This document shows positions 16,922 to 27,100 of a DNA stretch of 64,000 bases, piece after piece. The DNA comes from Pseudodesulfovibrio hydrargyri (GTDB taxonomy: Bacteria > Desulfobacterota > Desulfovibrionia > Desulfovibrionales > Desulfovibrionaceae): NCBI RefSeq assembly GCF_001874525.1, contig NZ_LKAQ01000005.1, positions 181,925-245,924 on the forward strand, read 5' to 3'. The position numbers and the translations under genes are program-made. Under the pieces are notes generated by a model. The model did not search any database, was not told where the DNA came from, and worked only from the letters and a program-made list of their open reading frames with translations. The number at the start of each line of letters is the position of its first letter. Position 1 is the first letter of the stretch.

Positions 16922-17980
16922 TTAGCCGCGCAAGCCCTTGTACAGGGCCATGTACCGGTCGGCCATTTTCACGTCCGTGTAGCCGGTGACGGATTCCGCG
17001 CCGCCCGAGACCAGCCGGTCGCTGAGTTCCCGGTCGTTGACCAGGCGGACGATGCACGCGGCCAGGTCGGCCGCGTCGCGGTTCCTGAAGACCAGGCCGT
17101 CGCGTTCGTGGGTGACCAGTTCGAGGTTGGAGGGCAGGTCCGAGGTGATCACCGGGGTCCGGGTGGCCCAGCCCTCTTTGATGACCGCGTTGGACCCTTC
17201 GCCGTCCACGGACGGGACGGTCAGGATGTTGATCTCGGGCAGGACCTCGCGGCTGTCGCGGTACCCCAGGAAAAGGATGGAATCGGCCAGGTTGAGTTTT
17301 TCGGCCTGCCTCTTGAGATCCTGCTGCAAGGGGCCTTCGCCCGCGATCATGCACTGCCAGTCCGGCATGTTCGGGGACTTGCGCAGATGGGCCAGGGCCT
17401 CGATGAGGACTTCGAACCCCTTTTGCGAGCTGAGCGCGCCCACGGCACCGAGGGTCAGCACCGGATGCTGGCGTGACTCGGTGGTGTACATGGCCGGGTC
17501 GATGCCGCTGTGGATGACCGTGGTCTTTTCCTCGGGCACGCCGCAGTCCACCAGAACCTCCTGGATCTCGCGGCTGACGGCGACCATGACGTCGCCCAGG
17601 AGGTACTTGTTCTTGCTCCAGCCCGGCTTGAGGCGGTAGGACACCCGGCGGCTGTGGACCAGCCGGAAAGTGTTGCGCAGCTTTTTGGCCATGGCCCCCA
17701 GGGACGCGCCCTTGGCGTCGTTGGTGTGAACCACGTCCGGCTTGAAGGATTTGACGATCCCAAGCACCCGGAGGATGTTCATGGGATTGTAGTCCGTGTG
17801 GCCGGGGAGCTCGGTGAAGGGGATGCCGTCGGCCGTGAGCAGGGGCTTGAGGGGCGAGTCCCCGGGTATCGCGACCAGGGGTTCGAACCGTTCGGCGCGG
17901 TGCAGGGCCCGCGCCAGATAATATACCTGGCGTTGTCCGCCGCGCATGATCTTGCCCAGGTCGAGTAACAGTACCTTCAA
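16922..17980 (-). CDS. Glycosyltransferase family 4 (GT-B fold)
   Basis: 352 residues. The N-terminus VLLLDLGKIMRGGQRQVYYLARAL has the Gly-rich acceptor loop of GT4. The C-terminal donor domain contains GALSSQKGFEVLIEAL and a GEGSNAVIKEGWATRTPVI segment, the EX7E-like nucleotide-sugar site. It is likely a cytoplasmic transferase for cell-surface glycan; sugar and acceptor unknown. It starts 12 bases after the SucCD-fusion stop, so the two form a transcriptional pair despite unrelated jobs. Confidence 0.85.
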   Translation of the reverse strand: MKVLLLDLGKIMRGGQRQVYYLARALHRAERFEPLVAIPGDSPLKPLLTADGIPFTELPGHTDYNPMNILRVLGIVKSFKPDVVHTNDAKGASLGAMAKKLRNTFRLVHSRRVSYRLKPGWSKNKYLLGDVMVAVSREIQEVLVDCGVPEEKTTVIHSGIDPAMYTTESRQHPVLTLGAVGALSSQKGFEVLIEALAHLRKSPNMPDWQCMIAGEGPLQQDLKRQAEKLNLADSILFLGYRDSREVLPEINILTVPSVDGEGSNAVIKEGWATRTPVITSDLPSNLELVTHERDGLVFRNRDAADLAACIVRLVNDRELSDRLVSGGAESVTGYTDVKMADRYMALYKGLRG

Positions 17981-17992
17981 CGTAAACCTCTT

Positions 17993-20071
17993 CTATTTCA
18001 AAGCCTTTTTCGTCGCCTCGGCAACGGCTTCCAGGCTGGGGCAGACCGCGAATCCGGCTCTGCCCATGGTTTCAAGCTTGTCTTGTATGCCGCCGCCGGC
18101 CTCCAATATGGCTCCGGCGTGGCCCAGTCGTTTGCCCGCTGGGGCGGTCTGTCCGGCGATGAACGAGATGACCGGTTTGTCGAATCCCGTGCGGACGACG
18201 TATTCAGCCAGATTCTCCTCTGCCTGTCCACCGATTTCACCAAGGATGATCACGGCCCTGGTTTGGTCGTGATTTCGAATCATTTCAAACAGATCAACAA
18301 AATCGACTCCGATGAACGGGTCGCCGCCGATGCCCACGCATATGGATTGGCCGATTCCGGCCCGGGTCAAACGGTCGGCCACCTCGTAGGTCAGGGTGCC
18401 GCTGCGGGAGAACACGGCCACCGGTCCGGGCATGAACGGCATGGTGGGCATGATCCCGATCTTGGTCTTGCCCGGGACGATGATCCCCGGCGTGTTCGGG
18501 CCGACGATGCGGGTGGGTGAGCCCTCGGCCCGCTCGAAGGCGGCCAGCATTTCGTGCTGGGTGATGCCTTCGGTGATGCACACGGTCCACGGGATTCCGT
18601 TGTCCACGGCCTCGGCCACGGCGTCGGCGGCCATGCGCGGCGGCACGAAGATGATGGACGCCCCGATGTCATGGTGGCGTTTGGCCTCGGCGATGGAGTT
18701 GTAGACCGGGACGCCGAGGGTCTCCTGGCCGCCCTTGAACGGGGTCACGCCCGCCACCACCCTGGCCCCGTACTCCTGCATGAGCCGGGTGTGCAGCTGG
18801 CCTTCGCGGCCGGTGATGCCCTGGACCAGGATGGGAGTGTCCGCGCCGATGAGGAAATGCGCATCGCTTCGCCAATCCGTGGGAGCCGGTCGCGGCCCGA
18901 GGGGGATGTCCAGGGGAGCGGGGTGATCCACCGGCGCGGCGTCGGCGGGCCGGATGGTGTCCAGGATGGCTATGGCCGCCTGCATGTCAGCGGCCATGTG
19001 CAGGTTGTTCCCGTCCATTTCCCTGAGGATCTTGAGTCCGGCCTCGGCGTCCTTGCCGGACATGCGGACCACGATGGGTTTTTTCGGCGATGTGCCCCCA
19101 AGGGCACCCTGCATGGCCAGGGCGACCTTTTCACAGGAGAGTATTCCACCGAAGAGATTGATGAAAATTGCCTTGACCCGGGTATCGCCGAAGAGCAGCT
19201 CCAGGGCGGTCTCCATGCGTTTCTGGTCGGCTGCGCCACCCAGGTCCAGAAAGTTGCTGGCGGGCAGGCCGGAGAAGTTGAGCAGGTCCATGGTGGCCAT
19301 GGCCAGCCCCGCGCCGTTGACCATCAGCCCAACCCAGCCAGGCAGGCGGACAAAGGACAACCCGGCGTCGCGGGCCATGTTCTCCTCGGGCGCGGCGTGT
19401 TCTCGCCTGCGGTACACCTCTGTCTCGGGGTGCAGGTCCGCGAAGTTGTCGTCCATTTCCACCTTGCCGTCCAGGGCCACCAGCCGGTTGTCCGGGGTCA
19501 GGACCAGGGGGTTGATCTCGGCCAGAAGCAAGCCGTTGTCGAGCAGGCAGCGGAACAGGGCGTCCAGGAACCCGGCGAAATCCCGGAACCGTTCCCTGTC
19601 CAGGCCGAGATGGAAGAAGGCCGCCCTGATCTGGTGCGGGGCCGGGCCTTCGGGCAGGCGTATCTTCTGGATCAGAAGGTTTTCCGCGCCCTGTTTCTCG
19701 ACCTCCACCCCTCCCTGGCGGCCGCAGGTCAGCAGTATGCAGCGCTGCCGACGGGACACGGACAGGGAGAGGTAGAACTCGTGGGCTATGTCCTCGCCCG
19801 GCTCCACGCGGATGAACGGTACGGATTCGCCCTTGATTTCGCGGGAGAACAGCTTGCGGGCCTTGGCCGGAAAGTCGGCGGGGTCGTCGATGCGCAGAAT
19901 GCCCCCGGCCTTGCCGCGCCCGCCGGACAGGATCTGGGCCTTGAGGAACCAGGGCAGGGGGTAGCCCGGGGCGAAATCGTCTTCCTCGCCGGGGAAGACT
20001 GCCGCGCCTTGGGGGACGGGAATTGCGGACGCTGCGAAGAGGAGTTTGCTGTTGTGCTCATCGAGTAACAT
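17993..20071 (-). CDS. Fused succinyl-CoA synthetase-type (ADP-forming) acyl-CoA ligase, beta-alpha
   Basis: 692 residues in one chain, in beta-then-alpha order. Residues 1-~370 are a SucC-like ATP-grasp/flavodoxin unit ([11 protein letters not shown] nucleotide loop, [24 protein letters not shown]). Residues ~405-692 are SucD-like with the CoA-binding start [17 protein letters not shown] and the phospho-His segment [10 protein letters not shown] (His ~651). It reversibly converts succinyl-CoA (or a related acyl-CoA), ADP and Pi to the acid, CoA and ATP. The usual alpha2beta2 enzyme is split; fused forms occur in sulfate reducers. Substrate specificity cannot be read with certainty. Confidence 0.88.
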   Translation of the reverse strand: MLLDEHNSKLLFAASAIPVPQGAAVFPGEEDDFAPGYPLPWFLKAQILSGGRGKAGGILRIDDPADFPAKARKLFSREIKGESVPFIRVEPGEDIAHEFYLSLSVSRRQRCILLTCGRQGGVEVEKQGAENLLIQKIRLPEGPAPHQIRAAFFHLGLDRERFRDFAGFLDALFRCLLDNGLLLAEINPLVLTPDNRLVALDGKVEMDDNFADLHPETEVYRRREHAAPEENMARDAGLSFVRLPGWVGLMVNGAGLAMATMDLLNFSGLPASNFLDLGGAADQKRMETALELLFGDTRVKAIFINLFGGILSCEKVALAMQGALGGTSPKKPIVVRMSGKDAEAGLKILREMDGNNLHMAADMQAAIAILDTIRPADAAPVDHPAPLDIPLGPRPAPTDWRSDAHFLIGADTPILVQGITGREGQLHTRLMQEYGARVVAGVTPFKGGQETLGVPVYNSIAEAKRHHDIGASIIFVPPRMAADAVAEAVDNGIPWTVCITEGITQHEMLAAFERAEGSPTRIVGPNTPGIIVPGKTKIGIMPTMPFMPGPVAVFSRSGTLTYEVADRLTRAGIGQSICVGIGGDPFIGVDFVDLFEMIRNHDQTRAVIILGEIGGQAEENLAEYVVRTGFDKPVISFIAGQTAPAGKRLGHAGAILEAGGGIQDKLETMGRAGFAVCPSLEAVAEATKKALK

Positions 20072-20214
20072 GGATGGCTCCTGGTCTTGGCTTATGGGAC
20101 GGTGGAACCTTAGTGGGTTTGAGCGTTTGAATCAATGTAAATATATTGACCATGGCGTTGTTTGGAGGGAAAATGGATTCTTAGGACGGGTAAGGTCCTG
20201 AAAGCGGAGGAATC

Positions 20215-20988
20215 GTGTCAGACATCAGTGATTTTGCCGACCAGTTGCAGGCCGATGTGATCTCGGACATGGCCGAGAGTTTTTTCGGCGACAGGAAGGA
20301 GCTGGACAACGCGCTGGAAGCCTTCGCGCTCATGGTCGAGGAATTCCTGCCTGTCATCGAGACCATGTTCCGGGCGGCCGCGACCCTGCGTCTGTTGCTC
20401 CTGGACGAGGCCACGACGGACGCCTTCTGCGCCGAGCTCGGCCTTGATCCCCACCGGCTCCCTCCGTCCGAGGACGCCCCCATTCTGGTCCGAGAATCCC
20501 TGCCGTTCACCCTGACCGCCAAGGGACGGTACGCGGTCTGCGTGGAAGCGGCCTACCGGGGGCTTTTCGACGCCATCCGGGATTACCTCCACGGGCACTA
20601 TTACGACGATCCCAAGCGGCCCGGCCGCAAACGGATGACCATGCACTACCATCGGCTCGAGGAGATCGCCGACATCATTAACGAAAAGGTCCACAAGGCC
20701 AACAACGACCGGTCCGTGTCGTCCGTGCTGCGGGAAGTGAAGAACATGAACCCCGAACAGATGGAACGCGAGGACCTGCTCGGCGACGTCTGCTACGGCA
20801 GGGGCGAGGGGCTCGACAGGGACATGTGCTTCATGCCCATCGATTTCGACGGCTACCGTTTCCCCGAGGTGACCGAACCGCCGCCGCTGGATGCGGTCAG
20901 GCCCGCCCTGAGACGGTTCTGCAAACGCGTTTACGACGAGCGCCGGGAAGAGGCGCTCAAGGCCGTGGACGCGTTCAGAGGGCGTTGA
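20215..20988 (+). CDS. Conserved-looking protein of unknown function
   Basis: 257 residues starting at GTG, with GGAGGAATC immediately before it. Soluble, mostly helical and acidic at the N-terminus. The middle has a KRPGRKRMTMHYHRLEEIADIINEKVHKANN segment (basic, His-rich), and C-terminal residues include CKRVYDERREEALKAV. No signal peptide or membrane helix. I do not recognise a family. It stands alone between two minus-strand genes, with its 3' end 9 bases from the convergent DHH gene. Confidence 0.7.
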   Translation: MSDISDFADQLQADVISDMAESFFGDRKELDNALEAFALMVEEFLPVIETMFRAAATLRLLLLDEATTDAFCAELGLDPHRLPPSEDAPILVRESLPFTLTAKGRYAVCVEAAYRGLFDAIRDYLHGHYYDDPKRPGRKRMTMHYHRLEEIADIINEKVHKANNDRSVSSVLREVKNMNPEQMEREDLLGDVCYGRGEGLDRDMCFMPIDFDGYRFPEVTEPPPLDAVRPALRRFCKRVYDERREEALKAVDAFRGR

Positions 20989-20997
20989 GCCGACCGG

Positions 20998-21906
20998 CTA
21001 GGCCGCGTTGATCCGGGCGAGGATTTTTTCCAGGGTCTCGGGAACCTCGGCCTCCGCGACCTGGCAGGTGCCCACTGCCCGGTGTCCGCCGCCGCCCAGG
21101 GTGAGCATCAGCGAACCCACGTCCACTTTGCTCGTCCTGTTGATGATGGAATGGCCCACGGACAGGACCACGTTCTGTCTCTTGAATCCCCAGATGACGC
21201 GCACGCTGATGGAGCACTCCGGGAACAGGGTGTAGATCATGAACCGGTTGCCGCAGTAGATGGGCTCCTGATGGCGCAGGTCCAGGATCACGGCGTCGCC
21301 GTGGACCTCGGCGTTGTCCCGCAGCATTTGGGCGAAGTCCTCGCTATCCCCGAAATACTTGTCCACGCGTTCCTTCACGTCGTTGATTTCAAGGATTTCC
21401 CGCGCCGTCATGGTCCGGCAGTACTCGATCATGTCGAGCATGAGCTGGTAGTTGCTGATGCGGTAGTCCCGGTAACGGCCGAGTCCGGTCCGGGGATCCA
21501 TGATGAAGCCGAGCAGGATCCAGTCGGTGGGATGGGTGATCTCCTCCACGGTCAGGCTCGCCGAATCCACCTTGTCCACGGCCTTGACGAACGCGTCGCA
21601 CGCGGCCGGAAATTTGTCCGGGCCGTAATACTCGTAGACCACCCGCGCGCAGCTGGCCAGAGGTCGGCTCGCGCCCTCGAATTCGATCTCCCCCAGCCGG
21701 TCCTTTTCACTGGTGTGGTGATCGAACCACAGGCCGCAGCCCTTGACGTAGGGCACGTTGGCCAGGACGTCGCCGCCGCCGACCTCCACCCGGCCGTCCT
21801 GCAGGTCCTTGGGGTGGGCGAAGAGGTAATCATCGATGATTCCCAGGTGCTTGAGCAGGGTGGCGCAGGCCAGGCCGTCGAAGTCGGATCGGGTCACGAG
21901 TCTCAT
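20998..21906 (-). CDS. DHH-family phosphoesterase (exopolyphosphatase / oligonucleotidase-like)
   Basis: 302 residues. The DHH motifs are visible: RSDFDGLACATLL near the N-terminus (metal-binding Asp), LWFDHHTSEKD (the DHH motif itself) and the C-terminal DHHA1 signature GGGGHRAVGTC. Such proteins hydrolyse oligonucleotides, cyclic dinucleotides, pAp or polyphosphate in the cytoplasm using Mn2+. It lacks the extra domains of RecJ, and its size fits the small exopolyphosphatase-like/NrnA group. Monocistronic; its 3' end abuts that of the unknown gene. Confidence 0.85.
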   Translation of the reverse strand: MRLVTRSDFDGLACATLLKHLGIIDDYLFAHPKDLQDGRVEVGGGDVLANVPYVKGCGLWFDHHTSEKDRLGEIEFEGASRPLASCARVVYEYYGPDKFPAACDAFVKAVDKVDSASLTVEEITHPTDWILLGFIMDPRTGLGRYRDYRISNYQLMLDMIEYCRTMTAREILEINDVKERVDKYFGDSEDFAQMLRDNAEVHGDAVILDLRHQEPIYCGNRFMIYTLFPECSISVRVIWGFKRQNVVLSVGHSIINRTSKVDVGSLMLTLGGGGHRAVGTCQVAEAEVPETLEKILARINAA

Positions 21907-22015
21907 GCTGATTCTCCATGTATCGCGGGTGATTGCCGGTTGTCTTCGCCTGTCTTATGCAGGATGATGCATGCTAGACGGTCGGGGAATGTTTGTCAAA
22001 GCCGCTGCCCGGCGG

Positions 22016-23119
22016 TCAGCCGCCGCGCAGGACCTCGGCCCGGAGCATGCGCAGCTTTTCTCCGGACTCGGCCCCGTGGTTCATGTCCTTCGGGGCGAGC
22101 CGGACCGGCAGGATGGCCGCCAGCTCCGTCCGGGCGCGTTCAAGATGATCCTCGCCGTGGTCGGCCAGGACGAGTTTGAACAGGGGGACGAGGGTACCGG
22201 ACAGGTGCAGGTCCATGAGCAGGTCCACCCGGGTGCCGGGGCGCAGGTGGCCGTAGCGGGCCGCGGTCATGTGCCAGCGCGCGGCCTTCATGCCCGCGGT
22301 CTTGTATTCGTTGGGCATGCGCAGCCGCAGGGCGGCGGTCTCGGCCAGGGGCACGCCCGCCAGGTCGTGGCCGTAGTGGCGGGGCCACCGTTCGCGGGGT
22401 GTCAGGGTCTTGCCGAGGTCGTGGGCCAGTCCCATCCAGACCGCCACCGGGTCCCCGGCCAGATCGTCCATGACCCGGCAGGTGTGGGTCAGCATGTCGC
22501 TGTGGTGGTAGGGCGCGGGGCCCGCCGGGACGGACCGGCCGGTCTCGAACTCCGGAAACCACGGCAGGAGGCAGCCCGACTCGGCCAGCAGCCGCAGGAA
22601 GTTGCCGGGTTTCGGGCTCTCCAGGACCTTGCGCAGTTCCGGCACCACCCGGTCGGCGGAGAGGGACGCAAGCCCTCCCGAAGCGCCGACCGCGCGCATG
22701 GCCGTGATCAGTTCCGCATGGGCGGTGAAGTCCGGCAACTGGGCCGCGAAACGGGCCGCGCGAAGGACGCGCAGGGGGTCGTCGGTCAGGGAATGGTCCG
22801 AGGCCGGGCGCAGGATGCGGGCCGCGAGGTCGTTCAGCCCCTGCGGATGGCAGACGAGTTCGCCGTCCTCGTCGAGCAGTTGCGCATTGACAGTCAGGTC
22901 GCGGGCTTTTAATTCTTCATCAAGGGAGTCGGCCCTGGGAAAGGAGAACTCCAGGCCGTCCACCAGGAAGACCGGAAAGGTCCGGCCCACCTCGCGGGCG
23001 GCCGGAAAGGCCCGGCGGAACTCCTCGCGGGTGGCACCCATGACCAGGTAATCCCTGTCGTGCAGGGGCCTGCCGAGCAGGAGATCGCGGACCGCGCCGC
23101 CAGCCAGATAGACTTTCAT
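22016..23119 (-). CDS. cca: CCA-adding tRNA nucleotidyltransferase with HD domain
   Basis: 367 residues. The N-terminus MKVYLAGGAVRDLLLGRPLHD is the class II nucleotidyltransferase head, with catalytic DRD (HDRDYLVMG). DDPLRVLRAARFAAQLP is the conserved motif binding ATP/CTP, and an HD phosphohydrolase domain (LAHDLGKTL) lies at ~240-330, as in the E. coli-type enzyme. It adds or repairs the 3' CCA of tRNAs; the tRNAs seen here already encode CCA, so repair is the likely main role. The ATG at 23119 is the natural start; the frame extends 12 codons upstream. Confidence 0.93.
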   Translation of the reverse strand: MKVYLAGGAVRDLLLGRPLHDRDYLVMGATREEFRRAFPAAREVGRTFPVFLVDGLEFSFPRADSLDEELKARDLTVNAQLLDEDGELVCHPQGLNDLAARILRPASDHSLTDDPLRVLRAARFAAQLPDFTAHAELITAMRAVGASGGLASLSADRVVPELRKVLESPKPGNFLRLLAESGCLLPWFPEFETGRSVPAGPAPYHHSDMLTHTCRVMDDLAGDPVAVWMGLAHDLGKTLTPRERWPRHYGHDLAGVPLAETAALRLRMPNEYKTAGMKAARWHMTAARYGHLRPGTRVDLLMDLHLSGTLVPLFKLVLADHGEDHLERARTELAAILPVRLAPKDMNHGAESGEKLRMLRAEVLRGG

Positions 23120-23169
23120 TGCCCACGTGTAGCACAAGGTAACCCATGCTTCCACAAGGAATTTTTCTC

Positions 23170-24039
23170 ATGGATCCGGTGACCGCCGACGAGCCGCCGG
23201 TGCATCCGCTGTGGCAGGGGGACCTGCGCGAATACGGCCCCTGGACCCCGGCGGATAGGGACGCGGTCCCGGCAGGCTGGCTCATGGGCGGCGGGCTCGC
23301 GAACGGCACCGTGGTCGTTGCCCGGTCCTGCACCAGCACCATGGAGCTGGCCGCCCGGCTGGTCGCCGACGGCAGGCTCGGCCCGTGGGGCGCGGTGGTC
23401 TGCGCCCGGCAGACGCGGGGCAGGGGCCAGCTCAGGCGGCCGTGGGCGTCCTTGGCCGGGAACCTGCACGCTTCCATCGTGCTCCCGCCCGCGCCCGCGA
23501 CAGGGACATGGGCCAAGGCCCTGTCCGACCTCCTGCCCCTGGTCGTGGGACACGTGTTCTCCGAGGTCCTGAGCGGCCTGGGCGCGGAGCTGAGGATCAA
23601 GTGGCCGAACGACATTCTTCAGGATGGCCGCAAGGTTGGCGGGATGCTGATCGAAGAGCGAAACGGTACGTCCATCGTCGGCGTGGGGCTGAATCTCGCC
23701 GACTGTCCGGATGATTCGCAAATGCGCGAAGATCGTTCGGTGCCCGCCGCAAAAATCCGGCTTCCGTTCTTTTCTTCCGGCCCCGCAGCCCTCATCGATC
23801 AGCTTGTAAACCATGGGGAAAGCGTGTATGCAGTAATGCTCGACGAGATTCCACCCCCTCGATTCATCTCCATGTTCGAGAGCAAACTCGCCTGGTTCGG
23901 ACGAACTATCTTGGTCAAGGAAGGAGACGATAGCTCCTACGAGGCTCTTTTGGCGGGCCTTTCCTTGGATGGTGGACTTGTTCTCCGTCGAGACGGGGGG
24001 GAGTCGGTGCTCTATTCGGGATCGATATTTCCTCTCTAG
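23170..24039 (+). CDS. birA: Biotin-[acetyl-CoA-carboxylase] / pyruvate carboxylase ligase (monofunctional BirA)
   Basis: 289 residues without an HTH domain, so a ligase only and not a repressor. The motifs are ARSCTSTMELAARL, the biotinyl-AMP loop TRGRGQLRRPW, KWPNDILQDGRKVGGMLIE and IVGVGLNLA. AAGGA lies 9 bases before the ATG at 23170, favoured over an in-frame ATG at 23146. It lies 63 bases before pyruvate carboxylase on the same strand, so its substrate is almost certainly the biotinyl Lys of that enzyme. Confidence 0.92.
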   Translation: MDPVTADEPPVHPLWQGDLREYGPWTPADRDAVPAGWLMGGGLANGTVVVARSCTSTMELAARLVADGRLGPWGAVVCARQTRGRGQLRRPWASLAGNLHASIVLPPAPATGTWAKALSDLLPLVVGHVFSEVLSGLGAELRIKWPNDILQDGRKVGGMLIEERNGTSIVGVGLNLADCPDDSQMREDRSVPAAKIRLPFFSSGPAALIDQLVNHGESVYAVMLDEIPPPRFISMFESKLAWFGRTILVKEGDDSSYEALLAGLSLDGGLVLRRDGGESVLYSGSIFPL

Positions 24040-24102
24040 GTCCCGCATGGGGCGGGACGGGCCAATAAGGTTTTTTTCAGTCATTTCTGTCGTAGGAGAC
24101 CA

Positions 24103-27100
24103 GTGAGATTCATGCAGCCGAAGTCCTTTGAACAGGTACTTGAAGAGGTCAAGGGGAAGCGGATACTGGTGGCCAACCGGGGTATCCCGGCCAGGCGCAT
24201 CTGCCGTTCCATCACCGAAATGTTCAACGCCAAGGCGATAATGACCGCCACCGACGTTGATAAAACCTCTCCGGCATCCTCCGGAGCCAACGAGCTGTTG
24301 ATGCTCGGCTCCGACCCCCGGGCGTATCTGGATCAGGACAAAATCATCCACGAGGCCAAAGCCAACAACGTGGTCGCCATCCATCCGGGTTGGGGATTCT
24401 GCTCGGAAGACGACTCCTTCCCGGCCCGCTGCGCCAAGGAGGGGATCATCTTCATCGGCCCCGAGCAGGAGCCCATGCGCATTCTGGGCAACAAGGTGGC
24501 CGTGCGCAAGCTGGCCATCGAGCAGGGCGTGCCCGTGGTCCCCGGCTCCGAAGGGGCCGTGTCCATCCCCGAGGCGCGCAAGATCGCCCAGGAGATCGGT
24601 TTCCCGGTGATGCTCAAGGCCGAAGGCGGCGGCGGCGGCCGAGGCATCTACGAGGTCTACCAGGAAGAAGACCTTGAAAACGCCTTTTCCAAGGCCTCGG
24701 CCCTGGCTCAGGCCTCCTTCGGCAATCCGCGCCTGTACGTGGAAAAGCTGCTGACCTCGGTGCGCCACATCGAGATCCAGGTCATCGCCGACCAGTACGG
24801 CAACGTGTTCTGTCTGGACGAGCGCGACTGCACGGTCCAGCGCAACCACCAGAAGCTCATCGAGATCACTCCGTCTCCGTGGCCCAAGTTCACCCCCGAG
24901 CTGCGCGAACAGCTCAAGGATTACGCCCGGCGGCTGGTTTCGTCCGTGGGCTACTATTCCCTGGCCACCGTCGAGTTTCTGGTGGACGGCGACGGCGTGC
25001 CGTACCTCATCGAGGTCAACACCCGGCTCCAGGTGGAGCACGGCATCACCGAGTGCCGCTACGGCATCGACCTGGTGGAGGAGCAGATCGCCATCGCCTT
25101 CGGTGCCAAGCTGCGCCTGAACGAGGAGAACACCAAGCCGTTCCAGTGGGCCATGCAGTGCCGGATCAACTGCGAGGACCCGCAGAAGCATTTCGAACCC
25201 AACTCCGGGCGCATCACCCGGTACGTCTCGCCCGGCGGGCAGGGCATCCGCATCGACTCCTGCGTGGGCGACGGCTACCGCTTCCCGTCCAACTACGACT
25301 CGGCGGCCTCCCTGCTGATCGCCTACGGCAACTCCTGGAAGAAGGTCGTGGCCCTGATGACCCGGGCCCTGCGCGAGTACATGATCGGCGGGGTCAAGAC
25401 GACCATCCCGTTTCACCGCAAGATCATCGACCATCTGAAGTTCGTCGAGGCGGACTACGACACCAACTTCGTCCGCCAGAACTACGCCGAGCTCATGGAC
25501 TACTCCGACCGCGAGCCGGATTCCCTGCGCCTGACCCGGCTGGTGGCCGAGATATCGGCCCAGGGATACAACCGGTACGTCCAGCTGGGCGAATACCGGG
25601 GTCGCGAGGACAAGAGGGTGGGCCGGTTCCACCTGGCCAAACCGCCCGAGGTGTCCTCCTGGTTCGAGCCGCGTTTCTCGCGCAAGATGGACCGCGACGC
25701 CATCCTGGACACCCTGCGCACGGACCGCGAGGCCGGGATCATCCACATGACGGACACCACGACCCGCGACATCACCCAGTCCAACAGCGGCAACCGGTTC
25801 CGCCTGGCCGAAGACCGCATCATCGGCCCCTCGCTCGACAAATGCGGCTTTTTCTCCCTGGAGAACGGCGGCGGGGCGCACTTCCACGTGGCCATGCTCG
25901 CGAACATGACCTATCCGTTCTCCGAGGCGGCCGAGTGGAACAAGTTCGCGCCCAATACCCTCAAGCAGATTCTCATCCGGTCGACCAACATCCTGGGCTA
26001 CAAACCGCAGCCCAAGAACGTCATGCGGCTGACCGGCGAGATGATCAACGAGCACTACGAGATCATCCGCTGTTTCGACTTTCTTAACCATGTCGACAAC
26101 ATGCGGCCGTTCGCCGAGGTGGCCATGACCTCGAAGAGAAACATCTTCGAACCCGCCATCTCCCTGTCCTGGGCCAAGGGCTTCACGGTCGAGCGATACA
26201 TGACCGTGACCGACGAGATCATCCACATGTGCTCCGAGGCCGCGGGCGTGACCCCCAAGCAGGCCGAGAAGATGATCATCCTGGGCCTCAAGGACATGGG
26301 CGGCGTGTGCCCCCCGAGGTTCATGCGCGAACTCATCGGCGCCATCACCAAGAAATATCCCGAACTGGTCATCCACAGCCACCGGCATTACACCGATGGG
26401 TTGTTCGTCCCGACCATGGGCGCGGCCGCCGAGGCAGGCGCGCACATCGTGGACGTGGCCATCGGCGCGAGCGTGCGCTGGTACGGCCAGGGCGAGGTCC
26501 TGTCCACGGCGGCCTACATCGAGGACGAGATCGGACTGAAGACCCACCTCGACAAGGACATGATCCGGGCCACCAACTTCCGGCTCAAGCAGATCATGCC
26601 GTACTACGACCGCTACACCGCTCCGTACTTCCAGGGCATCGACCATGACGTGGTCCGCCACGGCATGCCCGGCGGCGCGACGTCCTCCTCCCAGGAGGGG
26701 GCGCTCAAGCAGGGCTACATCAAGCTGTTGCCCTACATGCTCAAGTTCCTGGAAGGGACCCGCAAGGTGGTTCGCTACCACGACGTCACCCCGGGCTCCC
26801 AGATCACCTGGAACACCGCCTTCCTGGCCGTGACCGGGGCCTACAAGCGCGGCGGCGAGCGGGAAGTGCGCCGCCTGCTGAACATGCTCGACGTGGTCAC
26901 CTTGTGCCGCGAGGACGAGCTGACCGATCTCGAGCGCGAGGCGCGTCTCGACCTGTACCGCGACTCCAACGACGCCTTCCGCAACCTGCTGCTCGGCAAG
27001 TTCGGCAAGCTGCCCCTGGGCTTCCCGGCCGACTGGGTCTACCAGTCCGCCTTCGGTTCGGGCTGGGAGACGGCCATCAAGGAGCGCACCGAGGCCTCCC

